From: a virus
DNA length: 64,000 bases
Reading direction: 5' to 3' (one strand)
Virus record (IMG/VR): IMGVR_UViG_3300044701_000569
Span: 248,001-312,000 of that record
Both the position numbers and the translations under genes were made by a program. The notes beneath the pieces are model-generated. The model was not told the DNA's origin, searched no databases, and was given only the letters and a program-made list of their open reading frames with translations. Below, piece by piece: positions 1 through 9,706 of this stretch. Each line of letters starts with the position of its first letter. Positions within the stretch are counted from its first letter, which is position 1.

Positions 1-1454
1 TAAACTTCAGTGTCACTGAATCTAAATTCTCTTCCCTGGTATTTGTTAAGTTCTTGTTCTCCCAACCTGTTCACATAGATGTGATCCTGTCCTATAATAG
101 CAGTTCGACTCATTATTAAAGATATATTTGGACCAATTGTGTCGTCTACATATATTAAATCAAACTCGGGGTCTCTATTATCAATATTAGTTACAGTGTA
201 TTCTCTACTATTTAGAAGAATTTTTCTACCACGAAGTTCTTGTAGATCAAGTACATCATCTGTACTACCAGTAAGATCTAACTTATAAACTTTGAAGACG
301 TTCTTACCCAACATGGTGTCTTCATAAAAGTTAGCAAAGATTGTAGCACTTTCTAATGCTCCTTCAAATCTAGTTGCTCTTACTGTAAATCTATAATTTT
401 GAGTTATAGCAGGTTGATAAGGAATGCGTCCTGTTATTTCACCAGAGACACTGTCTAAACTTAAACCAGGAGGAAGTTCAGATACTGTACCGTCATCGTT
501 AACGTCTTCTAGTGTATATACAACTGCACCAGTTAGTGTATCGTTATCAATTATATCTAGATATAGAGTTACATAATTGTTTGCTCTCTTATAGCCTAGA
601 TCTCTTGGAGTTATCCATACTGGAGTTCTAACATGAGTAGTATCAGCGGTGAATACACCAGTACTCGATCTCATCACGGTGTTGTCTGCTCTTAGAAAAT
701 CATCTCCAACAACATATATTTTAAATTCTCTTCGTTTGAAAGTGTCACCGTCTGTAACAGTAACCGCAAACGGAAAATATCTATTAAGTTTTCTTAAGCT
801 CTGTGTTGCTTCGAAAAAGTCAAATGTTTGTGTATCATAATAAAAACTTCCGTAGCCATTACCTGACAGAACAGCATAGTCAAACGGAAAGTCTCCATAA
901 GGCATTGTATCATACTGTCCGCCTTGGAATCTTTTATCTAAACTTAATATAGGATCTACAGTTCCTACTAATCTACCATCTCTAGTTAGAGAAATGCCTG
1001 GAGGTAAATTTCCATCTCCGTCTGCAATAAAGTATTCTAGTTCGTCACCAGCAGGTAAATCGTTATCTGTAGCTAATAATTGAAAATCAATAATTTCGTT
1101 ATCTAATATAAAATAAGTGTTGGTTCCGCCTACAGGTAGAAGTCCAGAAGCAGTTAGCCACTGCGGTTCGTCTGCTCCTGTAATAATAAATTTGAGGGTT
1201 CTGTCATCATAGTGACCTTCCCAATGTGCTCTAATAACGACGGTATATACAGTATCAATAGCAACTTCAAATGGAGTGCCTACTATGTTTATGTCTTGAA
1301 TTCTTGTACCGGTAGGAAGACTTCCGCTAATTATTTCAAGTTCAATGTTTGAATACCCGTTAGCTACAGGCAATGCGATGTTGATAGGATTTCTTTCTGT
1401 TAAGATACCTATCTGATAGCCATTTGGAATATTCCACAGTGATAAATCTGCCAT
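1..1454 (-). CDS. Ig-like repeat virion protein (partial, C terminus off window)
   Basis: About 484 residues are visible from an ATG at 1454; the 3' end lies beyond the window. Repeated modules carry patterns such as LPPGISLTRDGRLVG and LPPGLSLDSVSGEITG, the signature of putative Ig (He_PIG/cadherin-like) domains found in phage and surface adhesins. An AAAGG ribosome site precedes the ATG and a late-type GATAAATA box lies 18 bases further up. It sits at the downstream end of a run of fibre genes, so a virion fibre or baseplate-decoration role is inferred. The exact structural position is unknown. Confidence 0.75.
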   Translation of the reverse strand, partial: MADLSLWNIPNGYQIGILTERNPINIALPVANGYSNIELEIISGSLPTGTRIQDINIVGTPFEVAIDTVYTVVIRAHWEGHYDDRTLKFIITGADEPQWLTASGLLPVGGTNTYFILDNEIIDFQLLATDNDLPAGDELEYFIADGDGNLPPGISLTRDGRLVGTVDPILSLDKRFQGGQYDTMPYGDFPFDYAVLSGNGYGSFYYDTQTFDFFEATQSLRKLNRYFPFAVTVTDGDTFKRREFKIYVVGDDFLRADNTVMRSSTGVFTADTTHVRTPVWITPRDLGYKRANNYVTLYLDIIDNDTLTGAVVYTLEDVNDDGTVSELPPGLSLDSVSGEITGRIPYQPAITQNYRFTVRATRFEGALESATIFANFYEDTMLGKNVFKVYKLDLTGSTDDVLDLQELRGRKILLNSREYTVTNIDNRDPEFDLIYVDDTIGPNISLIMSRTAIIGQDHIYVNRLGEQELNKYQGREFRFSDTEV

Positions 1455-1472
1455 TTAAATCATCCTTTGCAG

Positions 1473-1480
1473 TATTTATC
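1473..1480 (-). promoter_or_regulatory. T4-like late promoter box GATAAATA
   Basis: GATAAATA on the minus strand ends 18 bases before the ATG of the Ig-like virion gene. It matches the T4 late consensus TATAAATA at 7 of 8 positions and shares spacing with other boxes in this window. Confidence 0.6.
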
Positions 1481-1490
1481 GGAAAAGAAC

Positions 1491-2204
1491 TTATAAAGAT
1501 CCAGCGTCAATATTGCGTAAAGAAGGAGCAGTGATAGTTCCAAAATCAAAGTTAGCGTCTGAAATTAACCAATCTATTACGTTGTTATAGGTACCATCAA
1601 TAGTACCAAGATCCCAATAGTTTGTAAAATACTGGGCTATTGTACGTATGTCAACGCCATGCACTAAACCAGTAAGATTTCCAACAAATGATCCCGATAT
1701 TTGTGCAGCATCTATGTCGCCTATGTTTGTTAAATCAAAACCCTGCCCGTCTAAAATACCGCCAAGCTGCGGACTAGTATCACCAGATAGTTCTGATAGG
1801 CCTGTATAATCAATTACTAAGTTATTTCCTACTACTCTAGTAGTAATATCTGTACCACCAAATACATTAAGCACAGCATCTTCAGTTAGTTCAATGGGGG
1901 AACCTAAATCAGTATTAACCGTTACAATCTTAACGCCGCCGTTTGCGTCAATTGTGATATTTTGATCTGTTGCTGTTAGTGTTACATCATTGCCAGCTAT
2001 TAGTTTTTTAAACTGAAGTTGATAGTTTACAATATTTGCAAATATACCTTCGCCCTGTGCTCCTAGGTTTACAGCTGAAGTTTCTTCGTAGTCGCGAAGA
2101 TCTAGTTCTTCAAAGTTATTGTTTACTTTGATAAACGCTTCTCGAAGATCGTCTCCGGTTCCGTCGTTAGCCGCAAATCCTATATTAATAAGCTGAAGTG
2201 CCAT
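1491..2204 (-). CDS. Short tail-fibre-like protein with INIG/NDGTGD N-terminal motif
   Basis: The 237-residue product begins MALQLINIGFAANDGTGD and continues REAFIKVNNNFEEL. The same N-terminal motif occurs on two neighbouring fibre proteins (genes ending at 9124 and 9706) and is common on fibres of T4-like marine phages, where it probably docks the fibre to the virion. The rest is low-complexity and beta-rich (SGDTSPQLGGILDGQGFDL), followed by a short unique C terminus. A ribosome site (GGAG) and a GCTAAATA late box lie upstream. The fibre role is inferred from the shared motif and position. Confidence 0.7.
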   Translation of the reverse strand: MALQLINIGFAANDGTGDDLREAFIKVNNNFEELDLRDYEETSAVNLGAQGEGIFANIVNYQLQFKKLIAGNDVTLTATDQNITIDANGGVKIVTVNTDLGSPIELTEDAVLNVFGGTDITTRVVGNNLVIDYTGLSELSGDTSPQLGGILDGQGFDLTNIGDIDAAQISGSFVGNLTGLVHGVDIRTIAQYFTNYWDLGTIDGTYNNVIDWLISDANFDFGTITAPSLRNIDAGSL

Positions 2205-2222
2205 TATTTTCTCCGTCTACTA

Positions 2223-2230
2223 TATTTAGC
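2223..2230 (-). promoter_or_regulatory. T4-like late promoter box GCTAAATA
   Basis: GCTAAATA on the minus strand lies 18 bases upstream of the ATG at 2204, the same spacing as the other late-type boxes. Confidence 0.5.
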
Positions 2231-3776
2231 TTCCAATTATTCTTAACTGTATTGCACTGTTAAATGGATTATATAGGAAATAATTAGCAGATCCTAATAA
2301 ACTTCTAACGTTAGTATAGTCATTGTTTAGGCCTGTTGACAGTAGTTTATTTGTTCTAGCCTGAGACTGTAACCATGTTTTTAATTGACTAGGAGTTAGA
2401 TGTGGATTTAATTGCAGATAAAGTGCTCCAACTCCTACAACTTGTGGAGCACTCATGCTAGTCCCACTTATATTACACTGTTTAAAATCCCCGTCTGCAA
2501 AATAGCCTTGACCGTTGTGTATATTTGTATTACTGGTGGAACTCATGATATCAGTACCAGGCGCATATATATCTACGCCAGGTCCAGTTTCGCTAGATGC
2601 AGCTTTTTGTTCAAGGCCGCCACCGTCTACGGCACTGTCAACATTTCCTACTTTGATTGCTTCATCATCAAATGGGCTAGAACCTCTATGATAATATTTT
2701 GTTCCTGTATTTGTAACAGCATAATTGTTATAATCAACACCGCTAGCTACATCTATTTTATGATACTGATTACCTGCTGCAATAACAACATGTACTCCCG
2801 CATCTATTAATTCTTGTATGTCAACGTCTACACTTGAAATTCTTGTATTAGTGTAAAAAAAGGCGCCGTCAGTTAGCGGAGGTAATCCTAATGCCCAACG
2901 TTCTGCTCCTGTGTCTATTGCAACATCCGAGTACGTTGTACCCCTATAGTTGATGCTTGTAACAGTAGAATATACAGCGTAATATCCCCAACTCATGTTA
3001 ACAATAGTAGGTCTCTTGAATCCTGTAGTTGAATCTATAGGTTTATTTGCATGCCATTGTTTAATAACGTCAAAGCAATCAGCAACCGATATTCCATTAT
3101 TTGGATCACTAGCACCTTCAAGTCCTGCTACCTTTATTGAATATATTCTTGCATTCTTCGCCCAGCCGTAGTTTTTTCCTGCGGATATTCCTGCAACGTG
3201 TGTTCCGTGGCCATCATAGTCTGTATAGTGTCCACTAGGCATAGATCCTAACACACCGCTAGCTGTGAACCAATCTATTTCTTGTACTCTACTAGTACCA
3301 TTGCTATCTTGAAATTCAGGATGATCAGCCTGTATACCACTGTCTTGAATTACAACATCAACTCCGGTACCATCCAGTGTGTAATTATATCCGCCGCTAA
3401 CAGTATTAAGAGCACCATAAGGATTATTATTTTCTATAATTCTACGTAAGCCCCAGTTAACATATGAACCAGAATCACTTGTAGTTTTTGTAAAATCAGA
3501 TGTTTGTACAGCACGACGTTTCATAATAATGTCATCACGCTGTTCAGGTGGAATTTCAACGTCATAGACTCTAGGATCATTGCGTAGCTGTTCAGCTTCA
3601 GCATCTGTTAGAGCATAATGACAGAGTCTTAAACTAGCATCTCTATTATTAACTATGTCTACTCTGCGTGAAGGAACAAATCCGTCTTCTGTTGATTCGT
3701 TTTCTATTTGATTCCAAAAAGAATCATAGTCAACGCCTCTATTTAAACTTACAATGTATTCTTTAGTATCACTCAT
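2226..3776 (-). CDS. Subtilisin-like serine protease (S8) in the fibre cluster
   Basis: This 516-residue S8 protease has the whole catalytic set: Asp145 in VVIQDSG, His190 in DGHGTHVAG, the oxyanion Asn336 in VVIAAGN and Ser440 in SGTSMSAPQ. Residues 5-80 resemble an I9-type inhibitory propeptide (EYIVSLNRGVDYDSFW...), and no signal peptide is seen, so it probably acts in the infected cell or on the particle. It lies between fibre genes, which suggests either maturation of fibres or a virion-borne enzyme that degrades host surface protein. A family match is clear; the substrate is unknown. Confidence 0.93.
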   Translation of the reverse strand: MSDTKEYIVSLNRGVDYDSFWNQIENESTEDGFVPSRRVDIVNNRDASLRLCHYALTDAEAEQLRNDPRVYDVEIPPEQRDDIIMKRRAVQTSDFTKTTSDSGSYVNWGLRRIIENNNPYGALNTVSGGYNYTLDGTGVDVVIQDSGIQADHPEFQDSNGTSRVQEIDWFTASGVLGSMPSGHYTDYDGHGTHVAGISAGKNYGWAKNARIYSIKVAGLEGASDPNNGISVADCFDVIKQWHANKPIDSTTGFKRPTIVNMSWGYYAVYSTVTSINYRGTTYSDVAIDTGAERWALGLPPLTDGAFFYTNTRISSVDVDIQELIDAGVHVVIAAGNQYHKIDVASGVDYNNYAVTNTGTKYYHRGSSPFDDEAIKVGNVDSAVDGGGLEQKAASSETGPGVDIYAPGTDIMSSTSNTNIHNGQGYFADGDFKQCNISGTSMSAPQVVGVGALYLQLNPHLTPSQLKTWLQSQARTNKLLSTGLNNDYTNVRSLLGSANYFLYNPFNSAIQLRIIGS

Positions 3777-3792
3777 CTTTTTTTACCTTTAT

Positions 3793-3852
3793 TTAATCCC
3801 ACGATCCGTTATCTGCTTGCCAAGCGCCGTCTGTAAATATTAATGTACTCAT
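3793..3852 (-). CDS. Tiny ORF (19 aa), uncertain
   Basis: An ATG at 3852 opens a 19-codon frame encoding MSTLIFTDGAWQADNGSWD, filling the 84-base gap between the propeller fibre and the subtilase. No good ribosome site is visible and the ATG lies 8 bases from the upstream stop. It could be a translated peptide, a remnant of a larger fibre domain (the composition is similar), or chance. Confidence 0.3.
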   Translation of the reverse strand: MSTLIFTDGAWQADNGSWD

Positions 3853-3860
3853 GTTCAAAT

Positions 3861-6800
3861 TTAGGTTGGACTATTTGTTCCATATAGCGGTATCCATAAC
3901 CCGTCAAAACCGGAGTAGATAAACTCTGCCACAACGCCACTTGAAATATCTCTGCCAAGCAGTCCAGGATTTACTGTAAGGGTAGCAAGGTTATAACCGT
4001 TGAAAATAACCAAACGTTGTCCAGGTACACCGGCCGGTAGCGTAACTGAAGTAGGATCGGTTCCTGAATACCCTATTGCCGGTGTAACAAACAATAGATT
4101 AAAATCTACTGTTGTTGGAGCATAGTCAATAGCACCAGTGTCAAGTGTAAATATCTGCTCGCCTTGTATGGACGCTGTGGTCTGAACTGTAGCATCTGGG
4201 AATGTTAAGTCACCATCCTCACCAAAACGCCAAACTCGCTGTGTGCTATCTGTAAGGTTGATGCGGACACTGATATCATTTTCGCTTTGAATATCGCCTG
4301 GGATATATGCTGTAGTTTGAACGGTATCATCTGGGAATGTTAAATCACCGTTCTCGCTAAATGTCCACTTGCCGCTACCACCGCCGCTTGGATATAGAAA
4401 TGTGTTTATTTCAATACCACCATTGACTGTTGTGCGAACATTGTGATCATCAGTGCCTAAGAAGATACTGGTCTCAGCCAAGTTGCCTGTAGTCAAATGT
4501 AAGTGATGCTCACTATCAAAAGTAGGTGCGTCGGGGTTAATTAAGCCTGTTTCAACACCTAAACTCGCAGGATCGTAGTTATTGTCCTCAGGTGATACAC
4601 GCACAGTAAATTCATTGTCATCACTGTCTAGATCAAAACTAAAACTACCATAGCCAAACTCATTAAGAGCCACTGTGCCTGATCCTGGATCCGATATGTT
4701 AGCACCCGATGGGTGGATCCACCAATAGAGCGTTTGATCAGCGTAGGTGTTTGAATTAACATAGAAAGTGAGAGTATCACCAACTATAGCGGTGTTATTA
4801 TTGTAATTTATGCTTATACCGTTGTCTGTATAAGTATAGGCTCCGCCACCTTTGATCACCAACTTCTGACTGGCAACATCTGGGCTTGCTGGAGTAAGTT
4901 GAATTGTAGGATTGCTGGTAACATACCCTTCTGTGATAGTACCACCTGCTGGCAATGTCACTGTGCCCGTATTGCCTAAAACAACGGAATGCACACCGTT
5001 GACCAAACTGTTGTCACCACCCGGTGCTGTGTACACAGTACCTATGAGGAAGGCGCCAACTTCTGTTCCAATAGTAACTGAGTCTGGTTCGACAGTTAAC
5101 ACATTGTCTGAGTCAGTTAGATCGGCGTTGACTACTCCAATATCACTGGCTGTGCCGTTAAGTGTGCCGCTGAGGTTTGCGGCTGTAACACTCCAAGGGC
5201 CCACTGCGAATACATTGCCCGTGTCTGAAATTTGTAGCACAGCGGCATAAGACTGCTGGTCAAAACTACCAAATCCACCAGCTAGTGCCACATAACCCTG
5301 TCTAACCGCTATGTTACTACCGCCTCCTTCTGGGCCAAACAACGTACCAGCAAATGTCCAACTATCAGTGTTTTCAATAAATCGTTGCCATTCTACTAGG
5401 CCATCAAGACTGTATTTGGCCACTACCCAAGTAAACGTTGAATCAACATCATCACCATTAACACCTGATATATAAAGTTTGTCATCGGGTCCAACCACTA
5501 TACTGGTAGCGGTAGAAATACAGTTGCCTACTACACGACGACTCCATTGTTTAACACCACTGCTGTTAAATTTAACCAAAGCTATACCAGTGTCACCGCC
5601 ACCACCGTCAATGTTAAATTGTCCGCAAATATAAATATTGCCATTACTGTCAATGTCAGCATCTGCTCCTGAGCAGTTATAGTCCGCGTCAAACTGTATG
5701 GCTTTTTGCCAGGCAATAGTACCGTCACTGGCATACTTGACCACTACCATACGGTCAGACATGTCTTCGCCAGTAGTTGTTCCTACTCTAACTTCCATGT
5801 TAGTGGAGCCCGTAGGGCCTAACTGACTAGCATTAAAGGTAACAAGCAAGTCGCCCTCGTAGCGATTGCCATCTGTATCAACAATGTTGCTAAATGTAGG
5901 AACGCCGCCAGCAAAGGTAACATCATAAGTTAAACCTCCCTGAGTATTACCTAGTATATCGGTAGTCCAGTCTGGATCGCTGGCAGGAGTAGCAGTTAGC
6001 GTAACAATCGTGCGATATGGTTCTGGATAATTAAGATTATCCACAGTACCAACAGCCACTATCTCACCAGCAGGACCTACCGCCATACCATAGGCCTGTT
6101 CGTTAGTCTGCCCGTCTAATTTTCTTGTCCATGTAACGTTACCGTTGGTTTTGTCAATCTTAGTAACGGTTAGATAACCTTCGTTATCGGCGTTGTCAGC
6201 CCATCCAACCATAACAGGATTACCAGTGGAGTCTACATCAACTACAGCACTTGAACTGGCAAAGCCAAAGTCATAAATTTTGCTCCACGCTACGCTACCG
6301 TCACTGCTGTCAATTTTAGTCAAGGTGGATACGTCATAGGTGTAAACGTCTCCGCCAGTTTGTCCAGCGACATAAATCCAACCATCCGCATTGTCTACGG
6401 CCAAGCCCCAGCCGTCTGTTTCAAGGTCGTCAGCGAATTTTGCTGTCCATAATTTAGTGCCAGTGGCAGAGTACTTGCCCACTGAGTAATATCTGCTGTC
6501 AGGTTGAGCACCATTAGGCTGAAAATGACTGAACAAAGCAATAACATTGCCGTCACTGTCATATTCTACGCTGGTTGCGATTTGTGGAAAATCTTCTGTA
6601 GGAGTGTTGGACACAAATGTCTGTACCCAAATATTAGCATCTAGACCACTTAACACTGAAACACCGTTGCTGTCAAGGATGTCACCGCCATTTGGTAATG
6701 TTAGATTACCGTTTTGATTGAATGTCCAAGTATGACTGCCATCATCAGTATTAATGTTAACAACATTAAACGCAGTAATGCCAACGTCGTCACCGTTAGC

Positions 6801-7505
6801 AGTAATAAACACATCATCCGCGGCGGACAAGTTAAGATCACAATCGCCTGTGTAACCTGCTGGACGAAGAGTTTCAATAGTTAAATCGCCTTCTGAACTC
6901 CAACTTATTTCACCATCGCCGCCATTATCAGCTCCGCCTTGGCTTATATTGATCAGTTTTGTCCAAATTGGCTGTTGGGTTATAGTGCCGTTGTAGGTAA
7001 CAGTTGCAGGATCGTCCTGAGCAATAGTAGTTGGATCAACACCTGTGCGATGTGGCCAACTGAAATATATTAAATTGCCGTTAGTTTGAACGAGGTCACA
7101 GGTCTGTACACCCCCATAGGCTACGCCGGCATCTATAGTCCAATCGCTGTTAGCATACGATCCGTTGGATATAATAAACAATAGATCAGTATTTCCAGTG
7201 GCATCTACAGTGATCATATTATATACACCGCCACTTTGATTAATATCATAGGCTTCGCTGTTTACTACACTATAGTTGCCTTGATATTGTGGTGTAAGAT
7301 TTTCATAGTCTGCCGTACAAATGTAAGTTGCGTCGTCTGGTGTTAGAGCAATAGTACCTCGGGTATCACCTGTAGCACCCATTGGAAAAGATATGCTACG
7401 TTCTACAACACCGCTTCCAAATATTGGATCTCCGTTTTCGTCTACAATACCATCAGAAACTTCAATCTTAACACCGTCTTGTGTCTCAAATCTTTTTAAT
7501 GCCAT
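3861..7505 (-). CDS. Large tail-fibre protein with beta-propeller repeats
   Basis: The product has 1214 residues. The middle, roughly residues 280-770, contains blade-like repeats of the form DSxGNxYxxG (for example VDSTGNPVMVGWADN, DSNGNIYICGQFN, PDDKLYISGVNG), typical of seven-bladed propeller/SBBP repeats. Outside this, WTFxxxGDLTFPDxTVQTTA repeats occur at least twice near residues 1040-1120, a module common on phage fibres. The C terminus (FDGLWIPLYGT) is a plausible trimer tip. It ends just ahead of the subtilase and starts 10 bases after the next fibre gene. A receptor-binding or long-fibre role is inferred. Confidence 0.75.
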   Translation of the reverse strand: MALKRFETQDGVKIEVSDGIVDENGDPIFGSGVVERSISFPMGATGDTRGTIALTPDDATYICTADYENLTPQYQGNYSVVNSEAYDINQSGGVYNMITVDATGNTDLLFIISNGSYANSDWTIDAGVAYGGVQTCDLVQTNGNLIYFSWPHRTGVDPTTIAQDDPATVTYNGTITQQPIWTKLINISQGGADNGGDGEISWSSEGDLTIETLRPAGYTGDCDLNLSAADDVFITANGDDVGITAFNVVNINTDDGSHTWTFNQNGNLTLPNGGDILDSNGVSVLSGLDANIWVQTFVSNTPTEDFPQIATSVEYDSDGNVIALFSHFQPNGAQPDSRYYSVGKYSATGTKLWTAKFADDLETDGWGLAVDNADGWIYVAGQTGGDVYTYDVSTLTKIDSSDGSVAWSKIYDFGFASSSAVVDVDSTGNPVMVGWADNADNEGYLTVTKIDKTNGNVTWTRKLDGQTNEQAYGMAVGPAGEIVAVGTVDNLNYPEPYRTIVTLTATPASDPDWTTDILGNTQGGLTYDVTFAGGVPTFSNIVDTDGNRYEGDLLVTFNASQLGPTGSTNMEVRVGTTTGEDMSDRMVVVKYASDGTIAWQKAIQFDADYNCSGADADIDSNGNIYICGQFNIDGGGGDTGIALVKFNSSGVKQWSRRVVGNCISTATSIVVGPDDKLYISGVNGDDVDSTFTWVVAKYSLDGLVEWQRFIENTDSWTFAGTLFGPEGGGSNIAVRQGYVALAGGFGSFDQQSYAAVLQISDTGNVFAVGPWSVTAANLSGTLNGTASDIGVVNADLTDSDNVLTVEPDSVTIGTEVGAFLIGTVYTAPGGDNSLVNGVHSVVLGNTGTVTLPAGGTITEGYVTSNPTIQLTPASPDVASQKLVIKGGGAYTYTDNGISINYNNNTAIVGDTLTFYVNSNTYADQTLYWWIHPSGANISDPGSGTVALNEFGYGSFSFDLDSDDNEFTVRVSPEDNNYDPASLGVETGLINPDAPTFDSEHHLHLTTGNLAETSIFLGTDDHNVRTTVNGGIEINTFLYPSGGGSGKWTFSENGDLTFPDDTVQTTAYIPGDIQSENDISVRINLTDSTQRVWRFGEDGDLTFPDATVQTTASIQGEQIFTLDTGAIDYAPTTVDFNLLFVTPAIGYSGTDPTSVTLPAGVPGQRLVIFNGYNLATLTVNPGLLGRDISSGVVAEFIYSGFDGLWIPLYGTNSPT

Positions 7506-7515
7506 TTTTTATTCC

Positions 7516-9087
7516 TTAATCATTTGATTTTAGTTCAAGTGCATGTACACTAACGTATACGCTTTCAGCTACATCTGTGGGTTGACAGATTATTTCTATT
7601 CTATTAGTTGTTGCATTCCATTGCCCATCGAAGGTAGCTAACGGTGTAGTACTTGAATAGGTTAATCCGTATACTGAAACACTCACAATATCATTGGTAT
7701 ATCCTCTCACTGCCACTATATCACAGGCCTGAGTTTCCCAAGTAACATCGCCTTGGTTTCCTTCTACTATAACAAACAGTTTAATAGCGTGTTGATATTG
7801 TCCTGTGCTGGTATAGATAACAGTGTCTACGCCTGGAGGGCATGTAGTATTATCTTGATAATTTACTACTGACTCGTCACCGTATGTAATTTTGTTGATA
7901 TATAACTGTTTACTAATACCGTCAATAACAAGACTTGAGTCATCTGAAAATACTGAACCTTTCATATCGCCTTCATAGAAAGCAACGCCGCCTCCTAAGA
8001 ACACAGCATCAACATAAGACTTAGTTGCTGCATCTTGAAGTCCAATAGGATCAGCTAGGTTAGTAATTCTACTGCTGCTGGCAACAATGTTTCCTGCACC
8101 GTTGGCTGCATTAAGAACTAAATTACTACCTGATTCAATAGTAACTACACCAACACCTGTAAATTCTAAGCTGTCTGCGGTAATACTGTCTGCAACTATA
8201 TTTCCAAAATTTGTAAGGTCGGGCGGAGTATAAGTAAAAACACCAGATAGATTGTTGTAGCTTAAAGATCCGTTTCCCGATGCTGTAGGTTCAGCAGCTA
8301 CACTAAAGGCTGTTAAATCTACGCCACCACCCGCTGCTGCGCCCGGCTCCCAACGCTGGTTAGAATCACTCCATACCAACGCCTGACCATCTGTAGCACC
8401 AACCTGTTCTAATGTATAGGTTTTTAGTACAGAATTTACACCGTCAACTAACAGTGTACTATCATCACCAAATATACTACCAACTATATCAACATTAAAA
8501 CTACCAGCTGAAAGTGCTTCGCCTATAGCTTCGTTGACACCTTCTGTGTCTAAAAAACCTGTATCATTTGTTAATTCTGACAGTGCAGTAGGAGCACCAA
8601 ATATGGCTGCATACGGAATTCTATTAGTAGCAGCATCAAAGACTAGTGTTCCATCAAACCCTCTTAGACTTCCTAAGAAACTTTCTGCATGCATTTTCCA
8701 AAAACGTTTGTCTGATTTACCAACTTGATTCTGTAAGTCTACTGTAGGAAAAATACTTCCGCTGTTTACTGAAATGTTTTGTACGGTAACATTTCCTAAA
8801 TTAGCTAGATCAGCAAATTCAAGACCAGTTTCGTTAGCTCTTACCTTTACAAATTTTCCGCCCTGTTGAAAAAACGTGTTAGGTACATCAGTTAAATCAG
8901 TAAAACTTTGTGCAACTAGGGGGTTGCCTGCAATAGTAATAGCAGCAGCATTGATAGTTCCGAGGGCATTAATATCCTGCACATCCTCTATACTATTATT
9001 TCGTAGATAAAGGTTATCATCTGCTGGCAATTCTTTTATTTTATTGCCATCGCTAACGTCTATAATTAATGGATATCTATTTGCCAT
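7516..9087 (-). CDS. Tail-fibre protein
   Basis: The 523-residue product is rich in Asn, Thr, Asp and Gly with fibre-type segments (ITNLADPIGLQDAATKSYVDAVF, a module that recurs in the giant fibre as ITNLKAPASNSDAATKAYVDA). The C-terminal 110 residues share sequence with the next small protein (YQHAIKLFVIVEGN, IVSVSVYGLTYSSTTPLATFDGQW against ASVFGVIYTSLAPIATVNA), suggesting a common distal domain. A GATAAATA box lies about 18 bases upstream of the ATG. Function is inferred from composition and neighbours. Confidence 0.7.
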   Translation of the reverse strand: MANRYPLIIDVSDGNKIKELPADDNLYLRNNSIEDVQDINALGTINAAAITIAGNPLVAQSFTDLTDVPNTFFQQGGKFVKVRANETGLEFADLANLGNVTVQNISVNSGSIFPTVDLQNQVGKSDKRFWKMHAESFLGSLRGFDGTLVFDAATNRIPYAAIFGAPTALSELTNDTGFLDTEGVNEAIGEALSAGSFNVDIVGSIFGDDSTLLVDGVNSVLKTYTLEQVGATDGQALVWSDSNQRWEPGAAAGGGVDLTAFSVAAEPTASGNGSLSYNNLSGVFTYTPPDLTNFGNIVADSITADSLEFTGVGVVTIESGSNLVLNAANGAGNIVASSSRITNLADPIGLQDAATKSYVDAVFLGGGVAFYEGDMKGSVFSDDSSLVIDGISKQLYINKITYGDESVVNYQDNTTCPPGVDTVIYTSTGQYQHAIKLFVIVEGNQGDVTWETQACDIVAVRGYTNDIVSVSVYGLTYSSTTPLATFDGQWNATTNRIEIICQPTDVAESVYVSVHALELKSND

Positions 9088-9105
9088 CTTTGCTTCCCAT
9101 ATACA

Positions 9106-9113
9106 TATTTATC
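9106..9113 (-). promoter_or_regulatory. T4-like late promoter box GATAAATA
   Basis: GATAAATA on the minus strand ends 18 bases before the ATG at 9087 of a fibre gene. Confidence 0.6.
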
Positions 9114-9123
9114 GAATAGTTTA

Positions 9124-9573
9124 TTAGTCTTCCCAGCGTACAATCTGTTGTATAGATTGCGCACTCACACTTAGACCTAGGCCAAGACTTTCCACGGTGA
9201 CTGCTAATTTACTGTCTGTATCTACTATAGCATTTACAGTTGCAATAGGTGCTAGTGAAGTATAAATTACCCCAAATACACTTGCATAAGCATTAGTATC
9301 ATCTAATTTTTTAATTGCTATTACTTCACAGCTTTGCACTGTTTGATCCTGTGCAATTATCTGAAGAATAAATTTACCTGTAATTACATCGTTGTTTATA
9401 GTTGTAAAAACAGTTTCTGTTTCATTAGGAGCAATATAGGTAGTATCTGTTCCGCCTCCTATGTTCTCATATAGCTCAGAAAAATTTAAGTTTATCTTTG
9501 TAAACGCAGTTCTTAAAGGATCACCGTCGCCTTTGTTAGCACTGGTTCCAATATTAATTGTTTGTTTTGCCAT
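9124..9573 (-). CDS. Short fibre protein with INIG/GDGDPLR motif
   Basis: The 149-residue product starts MAKQTINIGTSANKGDGDPL followed by RTAFTKINLNFSELY, the shared virion-docking motif, then has one beta-rich domain resembling the C-terminal domain of the 523-residue fibre downstream. It looks like the docking domain joined directly to a tip domain without a shaft. Its start overlaps the last 20 bases of the 50-residue ORF upstream. Confidence 0.7.
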   Translation of the reverse strand: MAKQTINIGTSANKGDGDPLRTAFTKINLNFSELYENIGGGTDTTYIAPNETETVFTTINNDVITGKFILQIIAQDQTVQSCEVIAIKKLDDTNAYASVFGVIYTSLAPIATVNAIVDTDSKLAVTVESLGLGLSVSAQSIQQIVRWED

Positions 9574-9706
9574 TCTGATTACCCTTTAAAAACGCTACTC
9601 TTATTCTTGTAGAGGACACTAAAACTTTTCTAGGTTGAGAATCTCTACTCACCACAGCCCGGGCTTTCCCGCTTTTGACTAATTTATCTATTTGACTTTG
9701 TTTCAT
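9554..9706 (-). CDS. Small basic protein (50 aa) translationally coupled to the giant fibre
   Basis: The ATG at 9706 overlaps the TAA stop of the giant fibre (TAATG), and the frame runs 50 codons into the start of the 149-residue fibre gene. The peptide is basic and hydrophilic (MKQSQIDKLVKSGKARAVVS...), with 10 Lys/Arg residues and no membrane segment. The tight overlaps at both ends argue for real, coupled translation. I do not recognise a family. A fibre-assembly or regulatory role would be a guess. Confidence 0.6.
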   Translation of the reverse strand: MKQSQIDKLVKSGKARAVVSRDSQPRKVLVSSTRIRVAFLKGNQNGKTNN

